64,000 nucleotides of DNA from Chloroflexi bacterium 13_1_40CM_65_17 (GTDB lineage Bacteria > Chloroflexota > Dormibacteria > Dormibacterales > Dormibacteraceae): the NCBI GenBank assembly GCA_001917815.1, contig MNES01000056.1:1-64000 (forward strand). Direction: 5' to 3'. A model generated the notes under the pieces. It saw nothing but the letters and a program-made list of their open reading frames with translations. It searched no databases and was not told the DNA's origin. Below are positions 50,671 through 59,927 of this stretch, in pieces. A program made the position numbers and the translations under genes. Every line of letters starts with the position of its first letter. Within the stretch, counting starts at the first letter, position 1.

Positions 50671-52472
50671 ACGGGGACAGCCTCCGATTCCAGTAGTGGT
50701 TCGATGATTGCGTCAGCCGGGATGGGCTGCCCGTCGTAGTGTCGGATCGAGCGCAGGCGATCGACCAGCTCCGGCGGCAAAGCGAGCCGGATGAGGTCGT
50801 AGATCTGCCCGTCGCGGTTCTGCTCGACCACATACACGCGCTCGTGGCGTGAAACGAACTCGACGATCTGCGCCGACAACGGAAGCGCTCGCACGCGCAG
50901 GTAGTCAACGGATCGATGCCCGACCGAGAGCGCCTGACGCGCCTCGACGACTGCGGCGTGGGTTGAACCGAACGCAATGAGCCCGATCGGTGAATGTGTG
51001 GACTCGTCGATCACCGGTCCGGGGAGCGCATGGCGCGCTGTCTCGAACTTGTGCGACAGCCGATCCATGTTCGCTGCATACGCTTGGGCGCTCTCCGTAT
51101 ACCGAGCGTGCTCGTCGTGACCCGATCCGCGTGTGAAGTAACCGGCTGCCGGGTGGTCAGTTCCCGGTAGGGTGCGATAAGGGACGCCGTCTCCATCAAC
51201 GTCGCGATACCTCGCCCACTCACCGCCAAGTCGCTCCAGGTCGGCCTTCGACAGCACCTTTCCCCGGTCGAACGGCTTGTCCGGGTACATGAACTCGGGC
51301 GTCATCCATAGGTTCATACCGAGGTCGAGGTCCGACAGCACGAACACGGGCGTTTGGAAGCGATCGGCGTAATCGAACGCGTCACGAGCGAACTCGTAGC
51401 ACTCTTCGACCGTGCCCGGCAGCAGGACCAAGTGCTTGGTGTCGCCGTGGGAGAGCGTGTACGCAAACCCGACGTCGGCCTGTGAGGTCCGAGTGGGGAG
51501 TCCTGTCGACGGTCCGATGCGCTGGATGTCGAAGATCACGACTGGAACCTCGGCGTAGTAGGCGAGGCCTGCAAACTCTGCCATCAGCGAAATGCCCGGC
51601 CCCGAGGTCGACGTCATCGCTCTCGCGCCCGCCCAGCCCGCGCCGATCGCCATCCCGAGGGCGGCCAGCTCGTCTTCCGCCTGCACGATGGCGATTCGCT
51701 TCTCGCCGGTCTTGGGGTCGACTCGGAAGCGATCAGAGTATGCGATGAGGTTCTCGCACAGCGACGACGACGGCGTGATCGGGTACCACGCGGCCACGGT
51801 GACCCCGCCCATCAAGGCGCCCAGGGCCGCTGCCTGGTTGCCCTCGACGAGTACCTTCCCATCCACCACGCCTGTCATCGGCTCGAGCCGGTAGGGGTCT
51901 TGTTTCGAGAAGTTGTCCTGCCAGTAATCGAAGCCCACCTTGATCGCGTCGAGGTTGACTTGCACCGCCTTGGGCTTGGACAGGAACTGCCGCTTGACCG
52001 CATGGTCCAGCGCCTCCCAAGGAATGCCCAGCAGCCCCGCCACGACGCCGACGTAGATCATGTTGGCGAGCTGCTTGCGCAGCGTGTCGTTCTGGATTTT
52101 CGACTTGGCGAGCTTGGAGAACGGCACCGGGTAATAGGTCACGTCGGTGCGGGCGTCCGCGGTCGAGAACGCCTCCTCGTGCACCACGACGCCGCCGGGG
52201 CGCACCGTCTGCAGGTCCTGGCGCCACGTGGCGACGTTGAAGGCGACCAGGATGTCAACCTGGTCTCGGCGCGCCATGTGGCCCTGTGGGGTGACCCGGA
52301 GCTGGTACCACGTCGGCAGGCCTTCGATGTTGGAGGGAAAGACGTTCTTGGGCGCGACGGGGATCCCCATGTGGAAGATCGCCCGGGTCAGGACCAGGTT
52401 CGCGGTCTGGCTCCCCGAGCCGTTGACTGTGGCGGCCTGGATGGTGAGGTCGTTGAGGATCTTGTCGGTCAA
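50667..52472 (-). CDS. korA: 2-oxoacid:ferredoxin oxidoreductase, fused gamma-alpha subunit
   Basis: A 601-residue protein. The N-terminal 190 residues form the gamma domain (VNGSGSQTANLVLTRAIFHM, then GVVVHEEAFSTAD). The alpha domain follows with VEGNQAAALGALMGGVTVAA, then ISLMAEFAGLAYYAEVPVVI. Fusion order gamma-alpha is normal for KorA. Works with korB. It is divergent from pntAA, and a palindrome lies between. The specific 2-oxoacid is probably 2-oxoglutarate, but pyruvate cannot be excluded. Confidence 0.92.
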   Translation of the reverse strand: MTDKILNDLTIQAATVNGSGSQTANLVLTRAIFHMGIPVAPKNVFPSNIEGLPTWYQLRVTPQGHMARRDQVDILVAFNVATWRQDLQTVRPGGVVVHEEAFSTADARTDVTYYPVPFSKLAKSKIQNDTLRKQLANMIYVGVVAGLLGIPWEALDHAVKRQFLSKPKAVQVNLDAIKVGFDYWQDNFSKQDPYRLEPMTGVVDGKVLVEGNQAAALGALMGGVTVAAWYPITPSSSLCENLIAYSDRFRVDPKTGEKRIAIVQAEDELAALGMAIGAGWAGARAMTSTSGPGISLMAEFAGLAYYAEVPVVIFDIQRIGPSTGLPTRTSQADVGFAYTLSHGDTKHLVLLPGTVEECYEFARDAFDYADRFQTPVFVLSDLDLGMNLWMTPEFMYPDKPFDRGKVLSKADLERLGGEWARYRDVDGDGVPYRTLPGTDHPAAGYFTRGSGHDEHARYTESAQAYAANMDRLSHKFETARHALPGPVIDESTHSPIGLIAFGSTHAAVVEARQALSVGHRSVDYLRVRALPLSAQIVEFVSRHERVYVVEQNRDGQIYDLIRLALPPELVDRLRSIRHYDGQPIPADAIIEPLLESEAVPV

Positions 52473-52516
52473 TTCGTCACTCGCAGGGGATTGTGAATTT
52501 TACGCGTACGTCACCT

Positions 52517-52532
52517 TGAACCAAGTGGTTCA
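52517..52532. promoter_or_regulatory. palindrome between korA and pntAA
   Basis: TGAACC-AAGT-GGTTCA, perfect 6-bp arms, 44 bases from the korA start and 28 bases from the pntAA start. Likely operator for a shared regulator of the divergent operons. No flanking regulator gene is present. Confidence 0.5.
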
Positions 52533-52560
52533 GCCGCGGATTGGTTAGAGTCCACAACTT

Positions 52561-53697
52561 GTGAAGGTTGGCACCCCGAAGGAACGCGCTCCGGACGAAC
52601 GCCGGGTCGCGCTGGTCCCTGACACGGTCACAAGGCTTGCGGGAGCCGCTCTCGAGGTATCGGTCGAGTCGGGCGCCGGAGCGGCCGCCTACATCAGCGA
52701 CGACGCCTACAAACAGGCCGGCGCCACGATCGTGCAAAGCGCGCTGGCTCTCCTGGGGGAGGCGGACGCTGTGCTCAAAGTGGAGGCTCCCTCGGTCGCC
52801 GAGGTCGGCCATATCAAGAGCGGAGCGGTCCTGATCAGCTTCTTGCAGCCTGCCACCCAGGGCGACATCGTTCGGGCTCTTGCGAAGCGCGGCGTGACGG
52901 CCTTCAGCCTGGAGCTGGTGCCGCGCATCTCCCGCGCTCAATCGATGGACGCGCTTTCTTCCCAGGCGTCGGTGGCCGGTTACAAAGCTGTGCTGATGGC
53001 AGCCGGCCGCGTGGGCAAATTCTTTCCGATGATGATGACCGCGGCGGGGACGATCCCTCCTGCGCGCGTGCTGGTGATGGGCGCGGGCGTCGCCGGCCTG
53101 CAGGCGATAGCGACGGCTCGCCGCCTCGGCGCTGTGGTGTCCGCATACGACGTGCGTCCGGCGGTCAAAGAGGAGGTGCAGTCGCTGGGCGCGACGTTCA
53201 TCGAGCTTGCCCTCGAAACGCAGGAGGGCGAGGGCGGCTACGCGCGTGAGCAGTCTGATGAGTTCCTGCGCAAGCAGCGCGAGCTCATCGGTGAGCACGT
53301 CGCCAAATCGGACGTCGTGATCACGACCGCCGCCGTTCCCGGCCGTCGCGCGCCTCTGCTGGTGACCGGTGAGATGGTAAAAGGAATGCGGCCCGGCTCG
53401 GTGATCGTCGACCTCGCAGCCGAAACCGGTGGCAACGTGGAGCTGACCCAGGTCGGCAAGGACGTCGAGGTCGGCGGGGTCACCATCATCGGCACTCGCA
53501 ACGTGCCGTCGACCATGCCTCTCCACGCAAGCCAGCTCTACGCGCGCAATGTAGCCAACCTGCTGCTCCATCTCGTGAAGGACGGAGCGATCGCTCTCGA
53601 TTTCGAGGACGAGATCACCAAGGGCTGCTGCGTCACCCACGGGGGAGAGATCGTCAACGAGCGCGCGAAGCAACTGGTCGCGTCCGCACCTTTATGA
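52561..53697 (+). CDS. pntAA: NAD(P) transhydrogenase alpha subunit, domain I
   Basis: A 378-residue NAD(H)-binding subunit. MKVGTPKERAPDERRVALVP at the start, RAQSMDALSSQASVAGYKAV (the signature), and the Rossmann loop VLVMGAGVAGLQAIATARRL. Part of the proton-driven transfer of hydride between NADH and NADP+. GTG start at 52561. Overlaps pntAB by 4 bases. The alpha subunit is split in two genes, as in Rhodospirillum-type Pnt. Confidence 0.95.
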   Translation: MKVGTPKERAPDERRVALVPDTVTRLAGAALEVSVESGAGAAAYISDDAYKQAGATIVQSALALLGEADAVLKVEAPSVAEVGHIKSGAVLISFLQPATQGDIVRALAKRGVTAFSLELVPRISRAQSMDALSSQASVAGYKAVLMAAGRVGKFFPMMMTAAGTIPPARVLVMGAGVAGLQAIATARRLGAVVSAYDVRPAVKEEVQSLGATFIELALETQEGEGGYAREQSDEFLRKQRELIGEHVAKSDVVITTAAVPGRRAPLLVTGEMVKGMRPGSVIVDLAAETGGNVELTQVGKDVEVGGVTIIGTRNVPSTMPLHASQLYARNVANLLLHLVKDGAIALDFEDEITKGCCVTHGGEIVNERAKQLVASAPL

Positions 53698-54014
53698 ACA
53701 GCGAGCTGCTCAACGAGCTGACCTTCTTCGTGCTGGCGGTTTTTGTCGGCATCGAGGTCATCTCCAAGGTGCCGACCATGCTCCACACGCCGTTGATGTC
53801 TGGCACCAATGCGATACACGGCATCATCCTGGTGGGCGCGCTGCTGATTGCCGCGGGCGCCAACTCACCTGTAACCGTCATCCTCGGATTGCTGGCCGTC
53901 GTCCTCGCCACGACCAACGTCGTCGGTGGCTTCGTCGTCACGGACCGGATGCTGGAGATGTTCAAAGGCCGGCAAGCGCAGCCGAACACGCCCGAAACCG
54001 CCAAGCCCAAATGA
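53694..54014 (+). CDS. pntAB: NAD(P) transhydrogenase alpha subunit, membrane part
   Basis: A 106-residue membrane component (domain II). LTFFVLAVFVGIEVISKVPT, then HTPLMSGTNAIHGIILVGAL are typical. Three to four helices. Overlaps both neighbours by 4 bases (ATGA), so the three proteins are translated as a unit. Confidence 0.95.
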   Translation: MNSELLNELTFFVLAVFVGIEVISKVPTMLHTPLMSGTNAIHGIILVGALLIAAGANSPVTVILGLLAVVLATTNVVGGFVVTDRMLEMFKGRQAQPNTPETAKPK

Positions 54015-55396
54015 CAACGGTACTCACCCTCGCCTATCTGCTGGCGGCGGTTTTGTTCATCCTCGGCCTCAAGCAGCTGAGTTCGCCGAGGACGGCCCGC
54101 AACGGCAACTACACCGCGGCCGCCGGCATGGTCATCGCGCTGGGCGCGACCGTGCCGCAGCTCCACTTCACAACCGCGGGCGCGATCATCGTCCTGGTCG
54201 GTGTGTTGATCGGCACAGCGGTCGGAACCATCGGTGCGCGCCAGGTGAAGATGACCGCGATACCGCAGATGGTGGCGCTGTTCAATGGCGCCGGCGGCGG
54301 CGCCGCCGCCCTGGTGGCTGTCGCCGAGCTGCTCAAGTTCGGTCCTCATCCGCCGATTGCGGAGGCGCTGCCTAGCGTTTTCAGCATCGTCATCGGCTCG
54401 GTCTCGTTTGCGGGCAGCATGGTCGCCTTCGCGAAGCTGCAGGAGCTGATGACGGGCACGCCCATCACCTATCCGGGGCAGCAGCTGGTCAATGGACTAA
54501 TCGCGGCGGCGATCATCGGCTTCGTGATCGCGGTGCTCGTGATCGCTTCGATCCCCTTCTCTTTCCTCTCGCTGATGCTGCTCGCGCTCATCCTCGGCAT
54601 AGCCGTAGTCCTGCCCATCGGCGGCGCCGACATGCCGGTGGTGATCTCGCTGCTCAACGCATTCACCGGGCTTGCAGTCGCCGCGAGTGGATTCACGCTC
54701 AACAACTTCGCGCTGATCGTCGCGGGGACGCTGGTCGGCGCCTCCGGCAGCCTTCTGACCAAGCTCATGAGCGACGCGATGGGACGCTCGCTGGGCAACG
54801 TGCTGTTTGGCGCCTTCGGCCAGGTGCGGACGACGGCCGGAGCCGGCGCCGGCAAGGAGGGCCGCACCGTCCGGACCGGTTCGATCGAGGACCTCGCCAC
54901 GCTGCTCGCATACTCTCGGCGCGTCATCATCGTTCCCGGGTACGGACTTGCGGTGGCGCAAGCGCAGCATGCGGTGCGCGAGCTGGCGGACCTGCTGGAG
55001 AAAAGAGGTGTGGAGGTGAACTACGCCATTCATCCGGTCGCCGGTCGCATGCCCGGTCATATGAACGTTCTCCTCGCCGAGGCGAACGTGCCGTACGAGC
55101 AGCTGAAAGAGATGGACGAGATCAACGACGAGTTCAAGGACGCTGACGTGGTGCTCGTTGTAGGTGCGAATGACGTCGTCAACCCGGCTGCACGAACCTC
55201 ACCCGGCAGTCCGATCTACGGCATGCCGATCCTCAATGCCGACCAGGCGAAGAACGTCGTTTTCTTGAAACGGTCGATGCGGCCGGGCTTTGCCGGCATC
55301 GACAACGACCTCTTGTACGACCCGAAAACCATCATGTTGTTCGGCGACGCCAAGGACTCCCTGACGAAGCTGGTCAACGCGGTCAAGGCCGCGTAA
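54011..55396 (+). CDS. pntB: NAD(P) transhydrogenase beta subunit
   Basis: A 461-residue subunit. The first 270 residues hold about nine membrane helices forming the proton channel. The C-terminal NADP(H)-binding domain III has IIVPGYGLAVAQAQHAVREL and NYAIHPVAGRMPGHMNVLLA. NADPH made from NADH by the proton gradient would feed reductive enzymes. Ends with a GC-rich hairpin downstream. Confidence 0.96.
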   Translation: MTTVLTLAYLLAAVLFILGLKQLSSPRTARNGNYTAAAGMVIALGATVPQLHFTTAGAIIVLVGVLIGTAVGTIGARQVKMTAIPQMVALFNGAGGGAAALVAVAELLKFGPHPPIAEALPSVFSIVIGSVSFAGSMVAFAKLQELMTGTPITYPGQQLVNGLIAAAIIGFVIAVLVIASIPFSFLSLMLLALILGIAVVLPIGGADMPVVISLLNAFTGLAVAASGFTLNNFALIVAGTLVGASGSLLTKLMSDAMGRSLGNVLFGAFGQVRTTAGAGAGKEGRTVRTGSIEDLATLLAYSRRVIIVPGYGLAVAQAQHAVRELADLLEKRGVEVNYAIHPVAGRMPGHMNVLLAEANVPYEQLKEMDEINDEFKDADVVLVVGANDVVNPAARTSPGSPIYGMPILNADQAKNVVFLKRSMRPGFAGIDNDLLYDPKTIMLFGDAKDSLTKLVNAVKAA

Positions 55397-55437
55397 GGGC
55401 CTACGGCTGGTGCAGCTGGCTTAAGCCCCTCTCCGGG

Positions 55438-55458
55438 CCTCCCCCCGATGGGGGGAGG
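55438..55458 (+). terminator. GC hairpin after pntB
   Basis: CCTCCCCCC (55438-55446), loop GAT, GGGGGGAGG (55450-55458), then GTATTTA. Likely terminator of the pnt operon. It resembles the arms at 8024-8046. Confidence 0.55.
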
Positions 55459-55632
55459 GTATTTATGACACGAGCCCCCGGCCGGTGACGGCAGGAGGCT
55501 CGCGCCGCGAAGAGGGTGTGGTGCCTCGAATCCTAGGCGCTGCGCCTCACAGTGGTTAGTGGTCAGCCTACAAATCCGAGCCGTTTTCGTTGTGCGGCGA
55601 GGGAGTGATCGGACGGCCCTACAATCGGGCCG
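55459..55632. other. intergenic gap, no gene seen
   Basis: About 175 bases between the pnt terminator and the next gene. A short CGGGCC-type duplex lies near the start of the next gene. Nothing else supported. Confidence 0.4.
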
Positions 55633-56370
55633 GTGGACGGCCGCGAGATCGTTTTGCTGGTCACGGTCGTCCTGCTGGTGCTCTACGTGATCGCAATCGG
55701 CGGCGCAACCGCGACCGCCATCCGGATCGGTGAGGCTTGGCGCCGGCATCCCGCCAAGGCGACCACCCTGGGCCCGGGTGTCGGCGATGAGGTGGTGCTC
55801 CAGGCGCCTTCCCTGCCGATTGCATTTCGTCGCGTCCGCGTCGTCGGGTGGGCGGTGTTCCCTATAGCGCTCGTGCTGGCGGTCTTCGCCAACCGCAGCT
55901 TTGCATGGATCGGCCCCGCCGCGGTGGTCGTCATGGTCGGCCTGAATGCTTTCTATTTCACGGCGATGCAGGGTATGGGCGAGCCGCTCACGCTCACCAA
56001 AGATGGATTCCGCCTTGGCGTACGAGGACGCGAGCGGTCAGTCCGCTGGGTCCACGTCACCGACCTGGTCGGCGCGAGGCTGGGTGCCTTCAGCGGCATA
56101 CGGATGTCCGAACCGGGGGAGTGGCAAGACCCCAAGCTGCGGCCGAACGTCATCTTCTTCCGCCTGAACCGCGCTCTCGTGCGCGCGCCCAGGACGCTGC
56201 TACAGCGCCTGCGTGGCTTCTCGTACTACGACGGCGCCATTCGCAACCTGTTCGGCGTACCCACCGAGCAGCTGCTGCATGCGATGCGCGAGTACCAGCG
56301 GCTCGCGATCGATGCCGAGGCGCCGCCGTTTCGCCGGCCCCGCCCGGGCGAGCAGCCAGGGCGAAGCTAG
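55633..56370 (+). CDS. membrane protein with C-terminal PH-like domain
   Basis: A 245-residue protein. Helix 1 (EIVLLVTVVLLVLYVIAIGG) is near the start, and two further helices lie around residues 75-120. The C-terminal part LTLTKDGFRLGVRGRERSVR then VRWVHVTDLVGARLGAF resembles bacterial PH-like (bPH) domains found in membrane proteins. GTG start at 55633. Function unknown. Confidence 0.6.
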   Translation: MDGREIVLLVTVVLLVLYVIAIGGATATAIRIGEAWRRHPAKATTLGPGVGDEVVLQAPSLPIAFRRVRVVGWAVFPIALVLAVFANRSFAWIGPAAVVVMVGLNAFYFTAMQGMGEPLTLTKDGFRLGVRGRERSVRWVHVTDLVGARLGAFSGIRMSEPGEWQDPKLRPNVIFFRLNRALVRAPRTLLQRLRGFSYYDGAIRNLFGVPTEQLLHAMREYQRLAIDAEAPPFRRPRPGEQPGRS

Positions 56371-57137
56371 GCCCGCGACTCTTTGAGGATCAGCTCGAGC
56401 GTTTTGGTGTCGAAGGGCTGAGCGAGCCGGAGCACGAAATGCTGCAAGCCCGCGGCGAGCCATTGCTCAACGTCGCGAGGTGTACGCACGCTGACATTCG
56501 CGGTGCGCTCGATCTCGTTGGGATCCCGCCCGATGCGATGGCACCACTCGTCGAGGATCTTTGACTTGCGTGCGTATTCGTCTGGGTCTCCGAGGGCGTT
56601 CCACATCTGCGCATGCTCCGCGACCAGCCGGAGCGTCACCTTCTCGCCGCCGCCGCCGATCAAGATCGGCATCGGCCCGGCCGGACCCGGTTTGAGCTTC
56701 TTGATCCGCTCCTTGATGCGAGGCAGCGCTGCCTTCAGCGTGCGCAGGCGGTCCCTTGCCTCACCGAATTCGAACCCAAATTCCTCGTAATCCCGCTCGA
56801 ACCAACCGGCCCCGAGCCCCAGCACGAAGCGGCCGCCGGACAGCTGGTCGATCGTGCCGGCCATGTAGGCGATGAGGTCCGGGTTGCGGTATCCGATCGC
56901 GCTGACCATCGGGCCGATCTGTGGAACCTTGGTGTCGATCGCAGCGGCGGCCAGCACCGTCCAGCACTCGAACTGGTTGCCGTTGGGGCTGCCGTAAAGG
57001 GGAAAGAAGTGGTCCCAGAACCAGATGCTGTCGACGCCGAGCTCATCGGCGTGCCGCCATGCATCGCGCAGCTGCTGGATGGTGCACTGCTGGGGATGGA
57101 TCGTGACGCCGACTTTGAAGCGCCTCGTTGCGGACAT
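56367..57137 (-). CDS. LLM-class F420-dependent oxidoreductase
   Basis: A 256-residue luciferase-like monooxygenase-fold protein. VGVTIHPQQCTIQQLRDAWR at the start, DSIWFWDHFFPLYG, then RFVLGLGAGWFERDYEEFGF and GPMPILIGGGGEK. The pattern is the F420-dependent (TIGR03560-like) branch seen in Actinomycetota and Chloroflexota. Substrate unknown. Divergent from the tandem GNAT gene with 26 bases between starts. Confidence 0.85.
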   Translation of the reverse strand: MSATRRFKVGVTIHPQQCTIQQLRDAWRHADELGVDSIWFWDHFFPLYGSPNGNQFECWTVLAAAAIDTKVPQIGPMVSAIGYRNPDLIAYMAGTIDQLSGGRFVLGLGAGWFERDYEEFGFEFGEARDRLRTLKAALPRIKERIKKLKPGPAGPMPILIGGGGEKVTLRLVAEHAQMWNALGDPDEYARKSKILDEWCHRIGRDPNEIERTANVSVRTPRDVEQWLAAGLQHFVLRLAQPFDTKTLELILKESRA

Positions 57138-57163
57138 CGGTGAGGGATTATCCTCTGCCTCTC

Positions 57164-58213
57164 ATGACAAATCGGTGGCTGCCCGTCGAGGTCGATACCA
57201 AAAGTGCCGGCCCGGATTTCTGGGTCCGGTACCACGCGTATCGGCGCCTCCGGCATGCAGAGACGCGCCCCGACGATCCGATCACTCCCGACGACGTCGT
57301 CGAAGGCGAGATGAAGCGCGAGGACCCGTACGAGCTGCACTTCCGCTACGAGATCTCGGACGGAAACCAGATGCTCAGCTGGTTGACTGCAGGCGCGATC
57401 AGGCCGGGAACTCCTGGCTATGACACCAACAAGCACCTGTTGTGGGTGGAAGGCTCGGTGCACCGCCATCATCGAAGGCAGGGCATCGGCCGGACCTGGA
57501 TCCCTCTCCTACTAGAGGTCATGGAGCGCCATTCACACACGACGCTGAGCGTCGGCACCGAAGAGAAATCAGGTCACTCGTTCCTGAAGTGGCTGGGCGC
57601 CGAGTCGAAGTTCACCGGCGCCGAAAACCGGCTCAAGCTGGCTGATGTCGACTGGGCGATGCTCGAGAGCTGGATCGCCGAAGGGCGCAAGCGCTCACCC
57701 GACACCCGGATGGAGGTTTATGACGGCCGCCTGCCGGAATCGATGTGGGATGACTACTGCCCTCAGTTCTCGAGCATGTTGAACACGATGCCGTTCGAGG
57801 ACCTCGACCATGGCGAGATCGTCGTCACGCCGCCGATGTTGGCCGAGTGGTTGGCGCGCATGGACTTCGGCAACCGCGTTGGACACTGGATGCTCACGCG
57901 CGAGCCGGACGGAATCATCTCCGGCATCACCGACATGGTCTATGCCCCGTACACGCCGACCATCGTTCACCAGGGATTCACCGGCGTGCGGCCTGATGCT
58001 CGCGGGCGCGGTCTCGGCAAGTGGCTCAAAGGCGCCATGGCGCTCCACGTCCGCGACCTCTACCCGAACGCGTGGTGGTTCGTCACCGACAATGCCGGCT
58101 CCAACGCCCCGATGCTGGCGATCAACCGCGCCATGGGCTTCAGGACTTACCGCGAAGGAAGCGAGTACCAGATCACACGAGACGCGCTCGCGGCTCGACT
58201 CCAGCTGCGCTAG
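57164..58213 (+). CDS. tandem GNAT acetyltransferase-like protein
   Basis: A 349-residue protein with two GNAT domains. The first acetyl-CoA loop is VHRHHRRQGIGRTWIPLLLE (about residue 100-120). The second is GVRPDARGRGLGKWLKGAMA followed by FVTDNAGSNAPMLAINRAMG. Double-GNAT layout recalls mycothiol synthase, but the substrate pockets cannot be judged. ATG 57164 was preferred over an upstream GTG at 57128. Confidence 0.85.
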   Translation: MTNRWLPVEVDTKSAGPDFWVRYHAYRRLRHAETRPDDPITPDDVVEGEMKREDPYELHFRYEISDGNQMLSWLTAGAIRPGTPGYDTNKHLLWVEGSVHRHHRRQGIGRTWIPLLLEVMERHSHTTLSVGTEEKSGHSFLKWLGAESKFTGAENRLKLADVDWAMLESWIAEGRKRSPDTRMEVYDGRLPESMWDDYCPQFSSMLNTMPFEDLDHGEIVVTPPMLAEWLARMDFGNRVGHWMLTREPDGIISGITDMVYAPYTPTIVHQGFTGVRPDARGRGLGKWLKGAMALHVRDLYPNAWWFVTDNAGSNAPMLAINRAMGFRTYREGSEYQITRDALAARLQLR

Positions 58214-59076
58214 GCTGATCGGCTCCTCTGGATGCTGCGCGCGAGCAGGACGATTCCGATAATGATCAGAAGCGCCGGCAGCGCCGCCTTGCCGAACCAT
58301 CCGTAGTCGGTCTCGCTGATCCTGAAGATCGTCCCGAAGATGACGAAACCGATTATGAAGATGAGCGCGGCCACGAACATGAGCACGCGGCCCTGCCTCA
58401 GCAGGTGCGCATCGCTGGTGCGCAGGCCTTGCAGCCAGATGCCGAGACCGACTCCACCCGGTGCGACGAGCGGCCACGCGAAAGCCCACGCCGGCCAGTC
58501 CTGGGTCGCATTCATATAGGCGAGGATCAATCCGATCACCGTGAGGATCGCGCCCGGTATCAACGCCCCGGTGCCGAGGCTCAGGAATCCAACCAGGAGC
58601 AGGGTCAAACCCGGGATGACCACGAACAGCGGCCAGCTACCGCCGGCGTCGAAGCCGGTGAACTGGACCAGCAGCGCGAACAGCCCTAGAACCACGAGCA
58701 CCACGCCAAACGCGACGCTGGAACCGGCTCGCCGGGAAGGCTGCGAAGGAGCGGCGTACGCCGGTGCGTGGGGCTGGTACGCGGCAGAAGGAGGAGGAGG
58801 AGGAGGAGCTGCCTCGACAACGGCAGCTGCCGCGGGTGTCGGCTCTTCGGCCTGGATCGCGGGCGCCTCTGTGACCGTCTCCGGAGCCGCTGCCTCGGTC
58901 GGCACGTCGGCCGTCATCGCCTCCGGTTCCGGCGTCTCTGCCGGCTTGTCCTTGCCAGGCGCGAAAACGTCCGGGCTGCCGGCGAGAACGTCAGGGCTGA
59001 CGTGGACGCTGGGTTCACCCTCAGAGGTGGTGTCGGAGGTCGTTTCCTTCGAGGTGGAGCGCTTGCGCTTGCTCAT
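58210..59076 (-). CDS. membrane protein with Pro/Ala/Glu-rich tail
   Basis: A 288-residue protein. Residues 1-120 are disordered and rich in Pro, Ala, Glu and Thr, with a run of prolines encoded by a GGA repeat. Five or six helices follow (SVAFGVVLVVLGLFALLVQF, then LFVVIPGLTLLLVGFLSLGT), similar to the LiaI/DUF5668 membrane part. The tail is cytoplasmic or extracellular; orientation unresolved. Ends 4 bases inside the GNAT gene. Confidence 0.65.
   Translation of the reverse strand: MSKRKRSTSKETTSDTTSEGEPSVHVSPDVLAGSPDVFAPGKDKPAETPEPEAMTADVPTEAAAPETVTEAPAIQAEEPTPAAAAVVEAAPPPPPPSAAYQPHAPAYAAPSQPSRRAGSSVAFGVVLVVLGLFALLVQFTGFDAGGSWPLFVVIPGLTLLLVGFLSLGTGALIPGAILTVIGLILAYMNATQDWPAWAFAWPLVAPGGVGLGIWLQGLRTSDAHLLRQGRVLMFVAALIFIIGFVIFGTIFRISETDYGWFGKAALPALLIIIGIVLLARSIQRSRSA
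58788..58809. repeat. GGA trinucleotide run
   Basis: About seven GGA units inside the tail of the 58210 gene, coding for a proline run on the minus strand. A spot for length variation. Confidence 0.6.
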
Positions 59077-59109
59077 TCGGCCACCAGCTTACACAGCCAC
59101 CCTGGGAAG

Positions 59110-59904
59110 TCACGCACGCCACGGGGCGGGGAGGAGATGGGCAAGGATTCGGTAAACCTCGGGATTCAGCGCCAGGCCGACGTGGCTGCCCTTCACCTCG
59201 ATTGCGTTCACGTCGCGCCGGAGGCAGGCCCTCCAGTTCACAACGCCGTCCGAGCGCGAGTAGATCGAGGATGTCGGCACGCGTGGCGGCGCTGCCAGGT
59301 CACGGAGGAATCGCATCTCTACCGAGGCTGGATGTCCGAATCGGAAAACGTTGTAGAGGTGGGCGGCCCGGACCCCGGCCATCGTCAGCGGGTGGATGTC
59401 GAACGGGTCGTTCAGCGGCGAGCCGAGCGTGATGACCTGTTCCACGAGCTCGGGCTTGCGATGCGACAGAACCTTCGCGAGCACGCCGCCCCGGCTGTGG
59501 CCGACGAGCGACACGCGCGCGCCGGTTCGATGGTGCAGCCGCTCTAGCGCATCGATCAGCGGCCGGAGCATCACCTCGGAATACATGACGTTGAACGCCA
59601 CGCCCGCGACCTGCGGGCGGTAGCCGACCCGCCGCAGCCATTGATAAGGCGTTCGGAGCGTCCAGTCGCCCGCAAGGAAACCGGGGATCAGAAGGACCGG
59701 CCGCCCCAAGCCGGGAGGCACCTCGACCCCGCGGAAGGCCGGATCGAGGATCAGGCTCAAGTATTCGAGGTAAATCCGGCCTTCCAGCCACATCGGGGGC
59801 ATCGGGCCCCAGCTTCCGATGTGACGCCAATCGGGCAGCACCGATGCTGCCACCTGCTCCCAACGCCCCCGCCGCTTGGTGTGATGTTGTGAGAGCGTAG
59901 ACAA
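59110..59904 (-). CDS. alpha/beta hydrolase (lipase-like), paralogue 1
   Basis: A 264-residue hydrolase. The nucleophile elbow is VSLVGHSRGGVLAKVLSHRK (Ser in GHSRG), preceded by PVLLIPGFLAGDWTLRTPYQ and followed by EQVITLGSPLNDPFDIHPL. Closely related in order and sequence to the gene at 61520, so the two are paralogues. Likely a lipase or esterase on membrane lipids. Confidence 0.82.
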   Translation of the reverse strand: MSTLSQHHTKRRGRWEQVAASVLPDWRHIGSWGPMPPMWLEGRIYLEYLSLILDPAFRGVEVPPGLGRPVLLIPGFLAGDWTLRTPYQWLRRVGYRPQVAGVAFNVMYSEVMLRPLIDALERLHHRTGARVSLVGHSRGGVLAKVLSHRKPELVEQVITLGSPLNDPFDIHPLTMAGVRAAHLYNVFRFGHPASVEMRFLRDLAAPPRVPTSSIYSRSDGVVNWRACLRRDVNAIEVKGSHVGLALNPEVYRILAHLLPAPWRA

Positions 59905-59927
59905 GTTAAGTTCTGAGTGTCACTCCG

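Noticed and set aside
58788-58809. GGA run as a CRISPR-like or regulatory repeat
   Set aside because: Simple triplet run within a coding proline stretch; no spacers.
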